Source: Dipylidium caninum
Lineage: Eukaryota; Platyhelminthes; Cestoda; Cyclophyllidea; Dipylidiidae
DNA length: 64,000 bases
Direction: 5' to 3'
Assembly (NCBI GenBank): GCA_017562135.1
Contig: QEYB01000825.1
Coordinates: 186,001-250,000, forward strand
The notes under the pieces are model-generated. The model did no database searches, was not told the DNA's origin, and saw only the letters and a program-made list of their open reading frames with translations. Below, one piece after another: positions 1-13,237 of this stretch (its first letter is position 1; each line of letters opens with the position of its first letter). Made by a program: the position numbers and the translations under genes.

Positions 1-759
1 TGCGGGGGGAGCGCATGGTCCCCTTCCCTCCGACCGCGACGCTGACTGAAGTGGAGACGAGGCGGCGGCTACCAGCAACCTAGGTGACATTCCAAACCAA
101 CGCCGTCGTCACTGGTGGGGGCGGATTTGCCTTGCACACAGGTGCACAATAATTCCGCCGTTACGACCCTTCCGCTCTCCATTTGCGTAGTTATGTGATA
201 GCATTGACCAAGCGCGGCCAGTGGTCGGGGTTCCTCCTGCCTTCGAGGGGGAAGGTTCTGATCCTCTCTGGTGAGATTGTCGCTCCACCGAGTCATGGGT
301 TCTCCACTGTGACCGCCCAAATTTTTCCGAGAATGTCAAGGCTAGCAATTCCTTCTGCTCCGAGGGAACCAGTGGGTGCGGGGAGTGAAAAGAGAATTCA
401 AAGACATGGTAAAGTGCTACCCCATCGCCTCGGTAAAATGTGAAAAGAGCGCAGAAGGGGGAAGAAACCCTCGTCGAAGACATGGTAAACTGCTTGACGG
501 CGGCTAAGGCTTTCAACGAACTGCATCCGTTTATCTTAACAACGCCATTTCACCAAAACAGTTCAGCAGTGTCGACAAGGGGAAAGTGCTTTGTCCTTCA
601 CACCACTTGTCGCCTAACAAGGCAAACCTGCCCCTTTCAAAAAGATTCTTCAATGATGCGGTGACCACCACGAAAATCTCGTCATGTCGACACTTTTCCT
701 CAGGGCCCATTGTCTCCCTGTCAGGGCGAGTTAACAGAGAACGGTTATTTTTGTTACAG
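1..759. other. Intron sequence upstream of first visible SLC4A11 exon
   Basis: No exon that I can support lies here. The segment expected just before the first visible SLC4A11 exon (a hydrophobic helix with an L-G-T-L-W-like pattern in the family) is not found in any + frame, so the upstream exons probably lie left of the window. The overlapping open frames on both strands look like consequences of high G+C. Confidence 0.5.
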
Positions 760-3700
760 GCCCTTCCTGACCGAGACAAAGAGGGAGCTGATTCACGACT
801 TTGCCTTGCCTTCTGCCGTAATTGTGATGTCTTTCGTTGGTTCCTACCTGTTTAGAAAAGTTGAATGTAAGTTTTTGTTGATCCTCCTACCACCCGTACC
901 TCGTTCTTCACACACACCACGCCTGAATCGCGCGGGATGGACGTCTTTGGCCCCGCACAACATGTTCCCCATTGTGGAGGATGACTTACTAAGATGAGAC
1001 TAGTTCAGCCGCGAGTATAAAATAGGTTGAGCGGATGGACTGCTCAGTACCTTTGCGACGCCAAGGACCGCAGTGTGTTTGAACTGCTTGCTTAGAGATG
1101 ATGCCAGTGCTGCGAGAGGGGGCCACTGCGGAGAGAAAGGAAGTGGAGATGATGGAAATTGACGACCAGAGGACACAAGAAGTAAATAGGCCTTAATCTT
1201 CAAACAATTTAGCGTCACTGTAGCCGGGCCTAAGAATCAACTTTTGACAATAAAGAGGTATGGTGGTGGACCAGCGAGACGAGGCTGCGCATGGATGAGT
1301 AGCGCTTTGGACGCCACTGACGCCAGAGTCATAACTCATCAGCTTGAAAGTCTCCTGTAACGTCCACTTGACGATAAGATGACCCAAGACACACCGTCGT
1401 TGCCCAACCATTCCGCTTCGACTGTCTGATTCACTTGGGAAATCTGCCCCTTTTTTCGCTTTCACAGTAAAGCCTTACCATGTGGACATGGAGAGCTTCG
1501 AGTGGAAGGTGGTAGACTTCCGCACTCTCAACTGGTTGAATATCCTCGGCGCCATGGGGCTCTCCTTTCCTCTCTCCCTCCTCTTCTTCATGGAGCAGAA
1601 CATTGCCAGTGTAATCGTCAACTCGCCCTCCAACAAGTAGGCCTCTACCTTGGCTTTCCAATCAAACAAAAAATGCCCTCTGCGCTCTTGTAGGGGGAAA
1701 AAAAAATTTAAATACTCGCCTCAATAGGTCCTCATTTACGTTTGAGCTTTTTAATTAACTAAATGTTTTTGTTTTTGCCATGCCGAGTGCCCGCCTCAAG
1801 GCCATGGGGTGCGTCGGTATGAACCTTCACAATATAATCGTCCAGTATGAATGTCCAGCCAGAGCGTTGGACGCCTGTCTGCGCGTTTATGGGAAGCCAA
1901 ATTGCCGGGGTCAGAAGAAGAGACGTGACGATCCCTCGCGGAGTAGTGAGGGACTTTTTTACTTGACTCGACGGTCCGTGGAAGGCGAGAGTAGGAACTA
2001 GCGAGTTTAGGCATATTTCACTTCTCCCGGTCCTCCACTTTTATCTCTTCTACACTTTCTCGTGGCACCCTACGTGGCGTCAAGCCGTCCCTTCTCTATT
2101 TCCGGATAGAGCTGGACGGAAACAGGTAATTTCACGTCTACTTCCGTGTTTTTTTGGGAGAGTTGCAAGCCACGAAAGGGTACAGTTCAATCTATCACTC
2201 CCGTCACTCGTGCAGCCAGTGAGAGTGGTGAGACCCCACACGAAGCTATGCCGAGATTAAACAGTCTGTCAAAGCCGCGCCCCACCGACCCAGCGTTTAG
2301 CCCTCCTCTCTGCGCCCCGCCCTGCCCTGCCCCGCCCCTTTCCTCGTGTTTTGGCAGGCTAAAGAAGGGCACAAGTTACCACTGGGACCTCTTCGTCGTC
2401 GGGGCGATCAACACCCTGCTCTCACTCTTCGGCCTGCCCTGGGTCCACGGCGCCCTGCCCCAATCACCCATGCACGTCCGCTCGCTCGCCGATATCGAGG
2501 AGCGAATCACCGTGGGCAACAGTGTGCAACAAATGTGAGTCCTCTCACCCTCGCCCTCGCTTTCTCTTTCTCCCTTCCCCGCGCAGCCATGTGGCTGGCG
2601 ATGGCGGCCGACTGGCCGGTCGAGCCACAGGCTGTTCCATCTCCTCAAACAGCCTTGACACCGTTCTCCATTAGTTTACTTCGCGTTACCACCGCTGCAG
2701 TAAACATTTTCCTCCTCTTCCTCCTCCTTCCCTTCTTCCGCGATACGAAAGCACTATTTCTGAGTGGAACTGCCTCTCGGACGTAGAATCACACGGTCAC
2801 TTTAGTCGTTTTCGTCGATTTCATCGTCGTCGTAGTCCTTCGCTTCCTCCTCCTCTACCTTCTCTGTCTCCCCGTTTCCCTCCTCTTCCTCATCCTCTTC
2901 CGCGATCCAAAAGCGCCATTCCCCTAAGCGACCACCAAAAGAGTACAGCATTAATTAGATTAAAGGCGGGGTGGAAAAGCGCTCTGTAACTGGTCCTCCA
3001 CCTCTTCCTTAATTAATCCCCACCGCTTGGTTGGGGAAGGGGGAATGCCTGTATGACTTAAAATTTTTAAACACTTTTTCCCTTTTCGCCTCCGGTACCA
3101 CGGAGATGGAAAAAAGTCAGTAAACGAGGGATTCATACTTTCGGATTTGGTAGAACATGACAAAATGGCGAGCGAAAGGGTGCGCAGGGTGTGTGGTGCT
3201 CCGGACTCCAGTGTCGCCGCTCCCGAAGTGTGGAAGTGGCGCGAACTCATTAATAATTGATGATGGCGGAGCATTTTCTAGTCGCATTCTCCTCCAAACC
3301 CACATCCACCGAGATGTCTACACTTAATTTGACAAATTCGACGCGTTTAGAATCGCAAAGGACTAGTCTTTTCTCCGCAAGTTCCTGCTCCTCCCCTCGT
3401 GCGTATGCCGAAGGCCGTAACAACTCCAATTTTGGAGGGCAGCAGACCCTTCGGCGGTTGAGGAGGTGGAGACAACATGCACCTACCCGAGCGCTGGGAC
3501 ATTTTGGTCCTGACGAGTTAAGCGGTGGCGCAGAGGACGGGAATCCGCTGTTTCAGCGATGAGACCAACATATTCCCCAACAGCTTTCCCTTCAAGGCTG
3601 CACTGTAGAGTGGCGCGACGCTTAAAGCACCCTCCAAGCTTCTGACGGGCGCCTCCTCGCCTGCACTCACTCCAACTAGACGCATGCGGGTCATCAAGGA

Positions 3701-6700
3701 GAGCCGCAGCTCTGTAAAGCACAGAGACCAACGGGACGAAGTCGTCGCGCCCGAATTAATCGCCATTCAAATGAGGCAGGGGCGGTTGCCGAGCTGCCGT
3801 CTCGCGGCTCCTAGCAATCAGCTTGCAGAATATCCGGAACCTCTGCTTTCCGCCCCGAAAGCACCTTCAAGACCGAAGTGTCCATAAATTTCATGAAGTC
3901 ATGTTGTCCCAATCTCGACGATCACTGTTGCAAGTGTATTCGTCTTCACTCGCTTAAGCTGCCCTTTTAACCAGCAGCGGAAATGGAAGGCTTTGACTCC
4001 AACCCCAACTTCAACGAAGTCAAAGGCCCTGTCTGAGTATGGGGAAGAAAACTAATCGACATTGCAGCCAGCGTCAAAGAGAGCTGCGTGAAATCTCATT
4101 CTTCGTCGGTGGGTAGGAGAATTTGAGCATCTCGTAAACCCGATGTTTAACCGTTTACCACGGGAGCAGCTCCTCGTGCCACCCTTCTACATTCTGTCGA
4201 GGAGCATTTGAAGAAGCCTCGTCTATGACATCGTCCGCCTTGCTGGTCTAAAGAACGTTAAAGGATGGAGAAGTCGTCTCAAAACCGAAATAGCTCGTCC
4301 TTCCGCTCCCCCCTCTTACACACAAATTTTAGCCTCGCCTTCGGTTCCATGGAGATCTTTTATTGAGTCAGCTTCATCTGGCAAACGACACTTTAATGCT
4401 CTGGCCCCGGGGAGGCGGTTAATGGACCAGCGAATAAAAGCCCGCGCCTATAAAACTAGGCGAATTGGGAAAAATGTGGAGAAGTGGATTACCCGTGTGA
4501 CGAGCTCAAGTCGGGTCGTAATCTCTCCCCGGAGCCGTTTTCTTCTGTGACTCGCCACTCCACCTCTCCGCAGCCCTCCAGTTCCGAGGATATTTGAGGC
4601 ATCTCCGAATCGCCTCGACACTCGGTGGCACCCGAAAGTTGACGAGATGGTGTTGAGCTACTTCCCTACCCCCTCACCCCATCCAGCTAATTGGACGCGC
4701 CCTCCAGCCAGTTTTCGCACAGCATTCAACGGAGGAACCCTCCGTGGTGACATGGGACTATTTAATTGCTGCACGACTCTCCCCGCACGGACATCAACTG
4801 GCCATGGGAAGGCCACTTGCCCAGTAGAGACTGTGTTTGCTGCCCCTGCTGCCTCTAAACTACCTTTTAATGCCTCTGTCTTGAGTGGCTGCGGGCAAAG
4901 AAGCGAGCAATCTTGAAGGAAACCCTCAGAAGTAGGAGAAAATACTGTCTTCGATTGAGGAGGCCAAAAAGTCTCCTCCCTACGCAGCCAATCCTCTTCT
5001 TCTGGGTAGATGAGGTATCGAGCTTACACCAAGCTGGTACAGCCCGGCAGAAACCTTTTCCATGACCGTAGTGTTGGTGCTCATCTCCCACTGAGTTTAC
5101 TTGCCTGTGGAATGTGGAACTGCTGGTGACGCAGCTTGTTGAAGCGGACCCTCCTGAGCGCCTCGAGGAGTGGGGAAAGCAAATCTTTTGTCTGACCTGC
5201 CCGAATTCCCTGTTTGAATTTCACAATAGGCGGGTTTTGAGGGCACTTGCCCATCTCTTTCCCTCTCCTTCCTTTCCACAAAATCACCTTACTAACACTC
5301 AGAATGCCCAACCCATCATGCAGTCATGTTGGTATGGGGAAAAGTGGAGGGAATTTTAAGGAGGCGACGGTCGTTTCAACCATCTCACGTCAGATGTGGG
5401 TTCTTTCTGACAGTCTTTGCAATTAACCGACCTCCACTCAAGGCGATGACACTCTCATGGAGAGAGGAAGGAGAGACCCACCGTCAAACCATTTGAACAA
5501 TTGCCTGACACCCACTTTGTCCTCAAGAGTCCACTTGACACGACTTGGAGCAGTCGGAGATTGTTGGCTTCGTGTGGAATAACGGCGAGTGTGGACACGC
5601 GAGGAATGATTGGCTCGGCCATTGTGTGCATCCACTCCGAGAGTGAAACCGCAATCAGATTTCTCCCCGCCATCCACAACTCGTAAAAAAAACACCTCAA
5701 CCAGGAAGGAAAGTTTCCGTGTTATTGTCAGCCGAGTTCATCTCCTCGGACTTCTCCCCCTTCTTCGCCTTCTTCACCTTCACTTTCACTACCCTGCGCT
5801 GAGGTTAAACTCCCGAATAACTTTCGATCTCCTGCCCCTCATTTCTCAAGCTCTTTTTTCTCCCAGGGGCAAAGAATGCTCTAAAAAAGTTGTGGGAAGA
5901 AGATTAAAAGTCATAATATGATGATGGCACGAACCGTTTTATTGTGCAACAACGAAGACCTCGCTCATTCCCTATTGAGAATGACATCTTCTTCTCCTTC
6001 AATTCTTTCAGTGTCGTTCGGGTGAGGGAGACGCGGATAACAGCAATCCTGGCTCACGTGGGAATCGGACTGTCCATCCTCATGCTGCCAATCCCGCTGA
6101 CCTACATCCCACGGCCGGTGTTGGCAGGACTCTTCGTCCACATGGCTGTCACCTCCGTCAGCGACAACCAGCTCTGGGAGCGAATCCAACTGGTCTTCAT
6201 TGAACAGGTAGGCGGTTTGCCTCGACAACTCATTCTGCCCGAGGACACACCCAGTGGCGGAGAGGGAAAATGACGCTCGCCTTGAGGCTGGCGCTGACAC
6301 CACACAGGCCTTGACACGAGGCAGTCGACAACTTCATCACTCACTGGCGTCGAGGGTGGGAATCGCTCAGCATAACATCGTCCGTGTCACCCCTGCCAGT
6401 CGTTGGCATGTCCCGCCACAGCCGGAATCACATCACTTGCTTTTTCCACACCACGAACGAGGCTAGTGGAGACGAACGGGGATGCGACAAGCGTCGCGTC
6501 GAGTTGAACGCGACTAGCCATCCTACGTCTGGGCGTAGGCTCGGTCAAAATGCCACTTATAGGGCTGTCTCTAGGTGCAATTTCGAGAATTAATGACTCA
6601 TGGCACCTTGGTTCAGCGTCTGTGACTTTTTCCGCCGCATCACTGGGTTTATTCCGCCGCATTGCCCCTCTGGCTCTAGGCAATTGTCCGAGTCAGATCC

Positions 6701-9700
6701 CAGACAGGCCCAAATTCATTCAGACAAAGGCGTGATAGCGTTTCAGAGACCATCGCCTTACAGAAAGGCAGTTTCAGGGTTCTTTTTTGTCTGCGCATTC
6801 GTTCGTGGTGCGTTCGTCGAGCATCGAAGCGGAGTTTGGGCATGTCGCCTGGGCTGGACGATACATGAGTCGCTGGGACTACCAATGAATGGCGGATCAG
6901 CGCTCTGCCCACGTTCTGGTCAGCGATGCCGTTGCTCCTGAGATCCTTCACGCTCCACCATAAGCATGAATGGCGAGACAGTCTCCCAGAAGCAAGTCCA
7001 AATTGACGTAGGAGCGTCATCGGACTCCAAACTCCCGGCGTGGCGGAGGGGGAGGCGCCACGGTCGAGAAAAAAATCGAGCTCTTTGCACACACTTTGGA
7101 TGGAAGATAGCGAAATTCCGAGGGGAGTCTCGACGCCCATTCTTTAGGGAGTTGGGTTGAGTGCTCTGATGCTGCCGAATGAGATCGAGGCTTGTCCCCT
7201 TTCAGTCCGCATATCCGCCGTCGCACTACATACGTCGAGTGCCGCAACGGCGAATGCACCTCTTCACGGGCCTCCAACTCCTCCAACTGGCCGTGCTGTG
7301 TGGCTGCGGGTTCGCTGAGGTGCCCTTCATCAAAATGGTCTTCCCCATCCTCCTCTTCCTTCAAATCCTCGTCCGGTGAGTGCGATCGCCTCTTTCTCCC
7401 TCACTCACCCTCTTTGAGGCTTTGAACGCTTTGCGCCTGCCTCCTCGATGCTTCAAATGAGGTGTAGTTCTGGCGTCGGGGTTGATACTCGACCGTTCCT
7501 CCGCTGTTTCAGTGGAAGTTTGTTAGCAGAAGAGGTACTCGACTGAGGCGTTTAATGGTCTCCCCCGGCCTCCTTGTCAGCCCTGAACCTGTCCTCAGCA
7601 TTCAACGCCTTGCCCCGACGGTGGTTTCAACCATCCGCCCACCGAGCCGAGCGGGTGACGGGGCAGAGAAAAGACTCTCCTCCCTTGTCAATAAATATTT
7701 TGAGGAGGTGTTTTTCAGTCAACCGACCAACAAATGACTCCCTCTCAGCGGATCTTCAGTTGTCCTGGCGGAGTAAGCTCAACTGTGCCTGCCATTCCGT
7801 GCGCGACCCGAGTTCCAGGACTTCTGTTTGGTTGGCTTTATGGGGGGAGGTCGAGGTCACCTTAGAGGCAACTCCTCCTCCCAGGCAACCCCCACCTCGG
7901 CCCCGCGTGCTTCTCCCTATGTGGACTCAGGGGACACGAAAGGTAAAACAGTTTCTCTGTGGTCGGTCGTCTTCGTGACACACGCGGGCGACATAAAAAA
8001 TCAACAGGCCACCAACGCGGTGAACCGACATGGTGAGTTCTGAAAGACCCCGAAGGCGGAGGGCGGGGCAAAAGGGGGGGCGAGGCTGGGGGAGATGGGA
8101 AAAGGTCACCGTGGGCGAATACCTGTGGCTTTATTTCCCTCCTCCCCCCCCCCTCCCTTCCTCTTAAAAATTCCTGGCGAGGACGAGTGCGAAGATGATG
8201 CTGATGCTGACGCTTTGGACTAGAAAACCCAACACTTTCATCGCCTTTGGGGGCTTTCTGGTTCGGAAGTTTTTCGGGGACGAGAAATAAGGCGGAGAAT
8301 GCGCTGTTGTCGGGCCTGTTACAATCAGACAAAGCGGACTGTGAGCGGTTAAATGAAGGGTTAAATTGCAGAAGACCTGAACACAAATTCCAGAGAGGAA
8401 AAGACCAGTGGAATGCGCCTGCCACAACAACGGTGCATTCCAGTGAGGCTGCGATTAGCCGCGGACTAATTTATTCGGTTAACGGGAATTACTGCCGCAT
8501 TTCACTTCTCTCCTCGTGGCTTTGAGGTCGTCTTCACGTCCCTGCAGTCGTGTCAATGCCCTTCTGAATCTAAATACCTTCCACCGCTTCGATAGGCTCC
8601 ACTGCCCCCATAGTTAAGGCCACTTGAAGACTTTTTTGTGATCTTCAGTTGCCTCGCAGGGTTGGAGACTTTCCAGTCGGTAGAAGTAGTCTTTTACTTC
8701 ATTGTGAGGCAGTTTGTAGCCTTCGAGGCGCCACCCACCTCCCATGAGTCTGCCCCTTTCGGAATTGGGGAAAGTGAAGCAGTCATGACACCGTACAACA
8801 GCGTGTCCTTCTTTTTCCAATCCGATCCCCTCGGGGAGCCCGAAATCGCTCAATTCCTTCCTCCTCACCGCTTTGTCGCTTCTAAGGCAACACAACCACC
8901 TTCCACCCCTGACTGGCGCAGTCGCTCCTCTCGGGTGCGTGCGATTTGGTGTCTCCGGACCGTCGGCTTGTTGCGTCCGGCCGGCGAGGCGGTCTCCTGT
9001 CTTTCCCGGTGGTGTAAAGGCTCGCCGACCAGTCCGACTTTGGGAAATGGGAAGTGGCTGAGAAGGGGGCGAGAAAGTGTCCAACTCCCCGCCTATTTCC
9101 GTCAGAATTTCCCAACTCTTCGAGTTGTTCTCCGAGGCCATCCGATCGGCGACAGTCTGATGCGGAAGGTACCCTCGTGGCAGTCAAAACAAAACAAATG
9201 ACTCGTGGTGTGCTGTTGAGAGGAGAAAAGTTGTTCTCGTTCAGATAACCGCGCCATTAGGGTTGAGGGTGATCCTACGAGGCGTCCGTGGTCAGCCTTC
9301 CACCCTAAAGGGTCGCGACATCTTCCCACTGAGGCAGTTAGGACTGACATAATCGCGTTCAGTTGTGCTAAACTGCGTTCTGCAGCGAGTCCACGATTCA
9401 AGCCCGAGCACTGACTGCACGAGGACACATTCCGCTGGTTCGACAGACCCATTCAACGTCTCTTTCCGCTCTGATCTCCAGGAGCCACCTTGTAGAATGC
9501 CCGGGGGTTGGTGGGACGTCCACAAGCCGACTCTCCTTGCATGACTCTTTGCGTATTCGTAAGAAGTGTTTTCTCACCGCCACCATGGGGTTAACGTTTT
9601 CCTCACCAAGGTATTTCGAGTCTGATCAGCAGACTTCCACGATGTCCCTTGAACTGGGATGAGCGTCGACTGGCCCCGGGGGACCAGACGACTATTGCCC

Positions 9701-10611
9701 GGACCAGGCGGATTCGACTCACCTTGGCGCTTCATGGCGTGGGAAGACTGCCTATGAGACCGAAAATACTCCCGTCGGATGCTCAACTGAGAGGTCGGCA
9801 CTTCATGTGGTGTCACTTAACTCGTTAGAAGTCGGTGAGACGAGCAATGCTGCAGACAATCTTGCTAGAAATGGGGGTCTGCCCGCCCTCTCGCCCCTCC
9901 GGCAGAGGCATTCTGCCGCTCGGACACGTGAGAAAAGGCAGAGAAGGAAGTCTGCAAAACCAGTGACCGTGGAATCTGCTTGTTCGTCAATTCCCCTTCC
10001 GCCAAGTCGGGGAAGAGACGAGCCAACCGCCACGGCTCTCACGCTGGCTGAGGTCGAGAAGACCCTTTTCGGAGGCCCAGAGGAGTTCACAGAGCTGTTA
10101 AGGCTCCGTTGGCACCTGCTCCTCCGCGCAGTGCCAATATTTCGCCGCTCCACCGAGTCTGCCACCCTTAATCACTTCCATTGGGCAAAATACTTCGTCA
10201 TCACTACAGCTGCGCCCTTGTCCTTCCCTACTGACGGTCCCACACGAGAAGCAGCTCTGTCCAATGCCAGTCTCGAGGACATCGGTGGGGCGAGGAAGGC
10301 GGGTGGGCGACTGGGCGTTGCTGAGGTGCTTCCTATGGCCGAAGTGGCCTTCCCATCTCCTCGGTGAGGTGCTCAGGGAGGAAGGTCGCCTTCCATGCCG
10401 CACGTGTACTCGTGCGTTTCCCCGCAAAACCGGCCAATGATGGCCCCAGATGCCCGCCTCCACCTCCACCCACTGACAGTTCACCTGCAGGCAATCGCCA
10501 TGAACTGGCATCGTTTACAGACTGGCTTTTTTTCTCTTGTCCCACAGACATCGGTTGATCCCCTACGTGATCGACAGGAAGTACCTCGAGGCAATGGATC
10601 GGCCAATTTAG
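760..10611 (+). CDS. SLC4A11: SLC4A11-like transporter, C-terminal part (5' end outside window)
   Basis: Six exons are seen: 760-866, 1468-1636, 2358-2534, 6012-6207, 7206-7375 and 10548-10611. All have GT-AG borders and matching phases, giving 293 codons plus a TAG stop. The product is the C-terminal membrane half of an SLC4 family transporter. It resembles SLC4A11 (a borate/NH3/H+ or water-related plasma-membrane transporter) more than the anion exchangers or NBC cotransporters. Recognisable blocks in order are [60 protein letters not shown], and the short end RKYLEAMD. The YIRRVPQR block and the KYL-x-x-MD ending are typical of SLC4A11. Several hydrophobic helices are visible. The cytoplasmic N-terminal domain and first helices are missing because the window starts inside the gene. 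Two introns exceed 3 kb. Family assignment is firm; the transported substrate is not deducible. Confidence 0.93.
2535..6011. other. Long SLC4A11 intron (3.5 kb)
   Basis: This is the intron between the [19 protein letters not shown] exon and the RVRETR exon. It is G+C rich with C/T-rich tracts around 2700-2900. I see no exon, RNA gene or mobile element in it. A second long intron of the same gene (7376-10547) is equally featureless apart from G-rich and C-rich runs near 8060-8160. Confidence 0.5.
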
Positions 10612-10973
10612 GCCGAAACCTCACATGATTCCACAATTCGCCAGGGACACTTTGTCACTCCATCAGAGCATCGGAGCTGTCGCCCTCCTGTCGCCTTTCC
10701 CCTCGACTGTCTCCAAGCGAGCCTCAAGCCTCAAGCGAGGTGGCGGGGCAGAGGGGGGGCTGGGGGAAGGGGCAAAGCGAGGCCGCCGATGGCACGACAA
10801 GAAGTTGGAAGGGCCGAGGAGGCTAGTCTTCGGCGATTTGCAGACTCAAGGCGGCCTTCTCTCCCCTCTCTGTGTGCTTCTACCCTCGAGCACTTCCCCT
10901 TTTCTTCTCCTCGCCTTCGTCCCGCCGCCGCCCCCTTCCCCCTTCTCTCGCCTCGTAGTCTCGTGTACATAGG

Positions 10974-10979
10974 AATAAA
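10974..10979 (+). other. Poly(A) signal of SLC4A11-like gene
   Basis: A canonical AATAAA lies 363 nt downstream of the stop at 10609-10611, in the right orientation. It implies a 3' UTR of roughly 0.4 kb. Confidence 0.6.
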
Positions 10980-12990
10980 AGCTGAGACTGCATGGCATGT
11001 CCTCGTCTCAACCTCCTTGCTGTGATGCCACGGAGGGCATTCGAGCTGGGGAGGGGAAAAGCCTCTCACACTGTTTCTCATCGCACTTTTCGCTGGGTGA
11101 AGTGTCTGGACCTTTGGACTGATTGAAGACTGACAGAACTGACGCCAATGATGGCCGAAGTCTGACAAAGGACACACAAACAGCTCGTGAAAGTGTTTTG
11201 CGGGCGACAGTTTGAGCGACTGCTCCACACTTCCGCGGGGTGCGATTGTATGCCGACGTGGGAAGGCAACTGGCACTTCGGATTGTCCATTTTCGGGTGT
11301 TTGTGTGGACGAGAAGGCCGGCGAAAGGGCCACTAGTGCTGCCGCGTCTCTGAGAGTTGCGCGACCAACTTCCGTAACGTTCTGCGCGGGCAGTTGAAGA
11401 TTTACTCGACCTTTTTTAACGGGATTCACCTGCCACGATGTATGAAGCGTCATTGTCACGTGAAGGTCATCCGAGAGGTCATCCTGCCCCTCGCTTTCCA
11501 CCTTGTCCACGCGCCGCCTTCTTCCCTACGGCCTTGAATTCCCCCTTGTCCTTTCCGGACGGAGTCCACCGGCCACTGCTCCATCCATGGAATAAAAGAG
11601 GCAGCGGAGAGAACTCGAAGGACAGTTCAGCGGCGAGATGTCCTCTGCGAGGTGCTCTTCCACTCGAGTGCCCTTCGGGACACTGTAGGCCTGTGTCGAG
11701 AGACGTGAGCGACTGCTGATGCCTCCGCCTCCATCGCGAAGTGGAGTTTAGCACTTTTTCCTCGTGAATTAAGGTCAATTTTTGACTGTCTGTAACATTA
11801 GCATGACTTGCAAGAATTCATTCGAGTGAAGAAGTGAAAGCCTTGACCGCGGACGGAGTGGGGTTTCAATGAAAGGCGCCCCAAAGTTTGCCAATGGTGT
11901 CGAAGTGGGGAAGTCAGCGCCGAAGCGACTGAACAGTCAATCCGATGCAGCCTTCGGGCTACCGCCCATGCCTCGAGGAGGTGGGTAAGCGGCCGGGGAC
12001 TCAACTGTTCATCCCTGGTTTGGATTAGGTCAACTGGCAACTTCCAGCGCAGATGGCGTCATTTCTGGCCATGATTGCGCTTGGGTGAATGAAATGTCGA
12101 GGTAAATGGCGTTATTTGTGAGGAAATATCGCTGCGGGGTAGTCGTTCCCCTAAAAATGAACATGCGAAGACATCGCGGGGCGACTTTGACTGTAAGTGA
12201 GGAAGGTTTTAGCCTTTGCTGACAGAAAGGCAGCCTTCTGGCCGATGGTCGACCGCATTTCTCGTGAGATGCGAGATTCGCACCCGTGGAAGATGGGTTG
12301 GCAGCGATCAGACGTCTCTGTGCGATATGTGGACCGACCACATCGCATTCGGTTGTCACTTCTCAAATTACGCCCTCGTATCCACGTACAGAGCGGCCCC
12401 ACGAGACGAATTGCTTTCGACCTGCAGGCCGCGCGAGAGTATTGCGGTTTCATCAACTTAAATGGGGGGAGGAACGGCGAAATGCGGTCATATTTCACGC
12501 AATGCGTTACCGGAAGACTCTTAGGCGTATTAATTCAAAAGTCAATCGCATGCCGTCTTTCCGTTTTTGATGTCTTCATGGTAACTTGGAGGTTCGAGTG
12601 AAATTAATGGTTTTATGGTAACTGGGTCCATGGCGAAAGAGGACGGCTCAACCCTAAGCTAATTTAGCTTCTGACGAGTTTCACAATGAACACGTCCTCT
12701 TTCTCCGTTCTCCCTGGACCTAAACGTCATCACCTGGCAAATTTTGGCTTTAAGAATGTTACCGAGGTTGCTTAAAATTAAATCCGACTCCGTTGAAAAG
12801 GGTTTTTCAAAAGTTTTTCTCATGGAAAAATGCATAAATTTATAATCTACTGTTAATTTTAAGTAGGAATTATGTGGTCGATTGGCAGAATAACGGGATT
12901 ACTGTTAGGTTGGTGATTTTTTATCAATTTAATAACTAATGACAACTTCAAAAAAATTTACATGAAATAATTAAATAACGTGTCGCGTAC
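10980..12990. other. Intergenic, SLC4A11 to beta-4-GalT
   Basis: No supported gene. The left part (to about 12600) is G+C rich with open frames on both strands that lack family motifs and splice logic. From about 12700 the sequence turns abruptly A+T rich. The last 230 bp carry the CCAAT elements listed separately. Confidence 0.5.
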
Positions 12991-12993
12991 CAG

Positions 12994-13125
12994 CCAATCA
13001 AGAAGTGTGATCTCATGTCTGTGAAACATCGGGATGAATTATGATGCTGATGATGCCCCACGCTCCATTCACATGGCATTCAAATCATTGTGACGCGTTT
13101 GATTGGCTGGATTCTAATGACCAAT
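12994..13125. promoter_or_regulatory. Cluster of three CCAAT boxes upstream of beta-4-GalT
   Basis: CCAAT pentamers occur at 12994-12998 (+), 13102-13106 (as ATTGG, - strand) and 13121-13125 (+). The first two share the longer core AGCCAATC in opposite orientations. They lie 99-230 bp upstream of the start codon at 13224, where NF-Y-type promoter elements are commonly found. No TATA box is obvious. Promoter function is inferred from motif and position only. Confidence 0.4.
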
Positions 13126-13210
13126 AAAGATTCGTGCAGTGATGGTAGTGTGAATTCACAAGCCTGCGTAGCCTGAACTGTCCACGCGGGCTGACGCGGG
13201 AAAACGTTGC

Positions 13211-13237
13211 ATGGACCAGCGCCATGGACCAACATGA
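13211..13237 (+). promoter_or_regulatory. Short upstream ORF overlapping the beta-4-GalT start
   Basis: An ATG at 13211 opens an 8-codon frame ending with TGA at 13235-13237, past the main start at 13224 and in another frame. The two starts sit in near-duplicate contexts (ATGGACCAGC and ATGGACCAAC, 13 nt apart), as if the start region had been duplicated. If the transcript begins upstream of 13211, this uORF would compete with the main start. Confidence 0.35.

Noticed and set aside
7862..8425. 187-codon - strand frame in the SLC4A11 intron
   Set aside because: Pro/Arg/Ser-rich translation of G- and C-runs; no conserved motif and opposite to a confirmed gene's intron.
10731..11510. 259-codon - strand frame, the longest simple frame at the left end
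   Set aside because: Covers the 3' UTR of the SLC4A11-like gene; arginine/glycine/proline-rich low-complexity stretch with no family signature.
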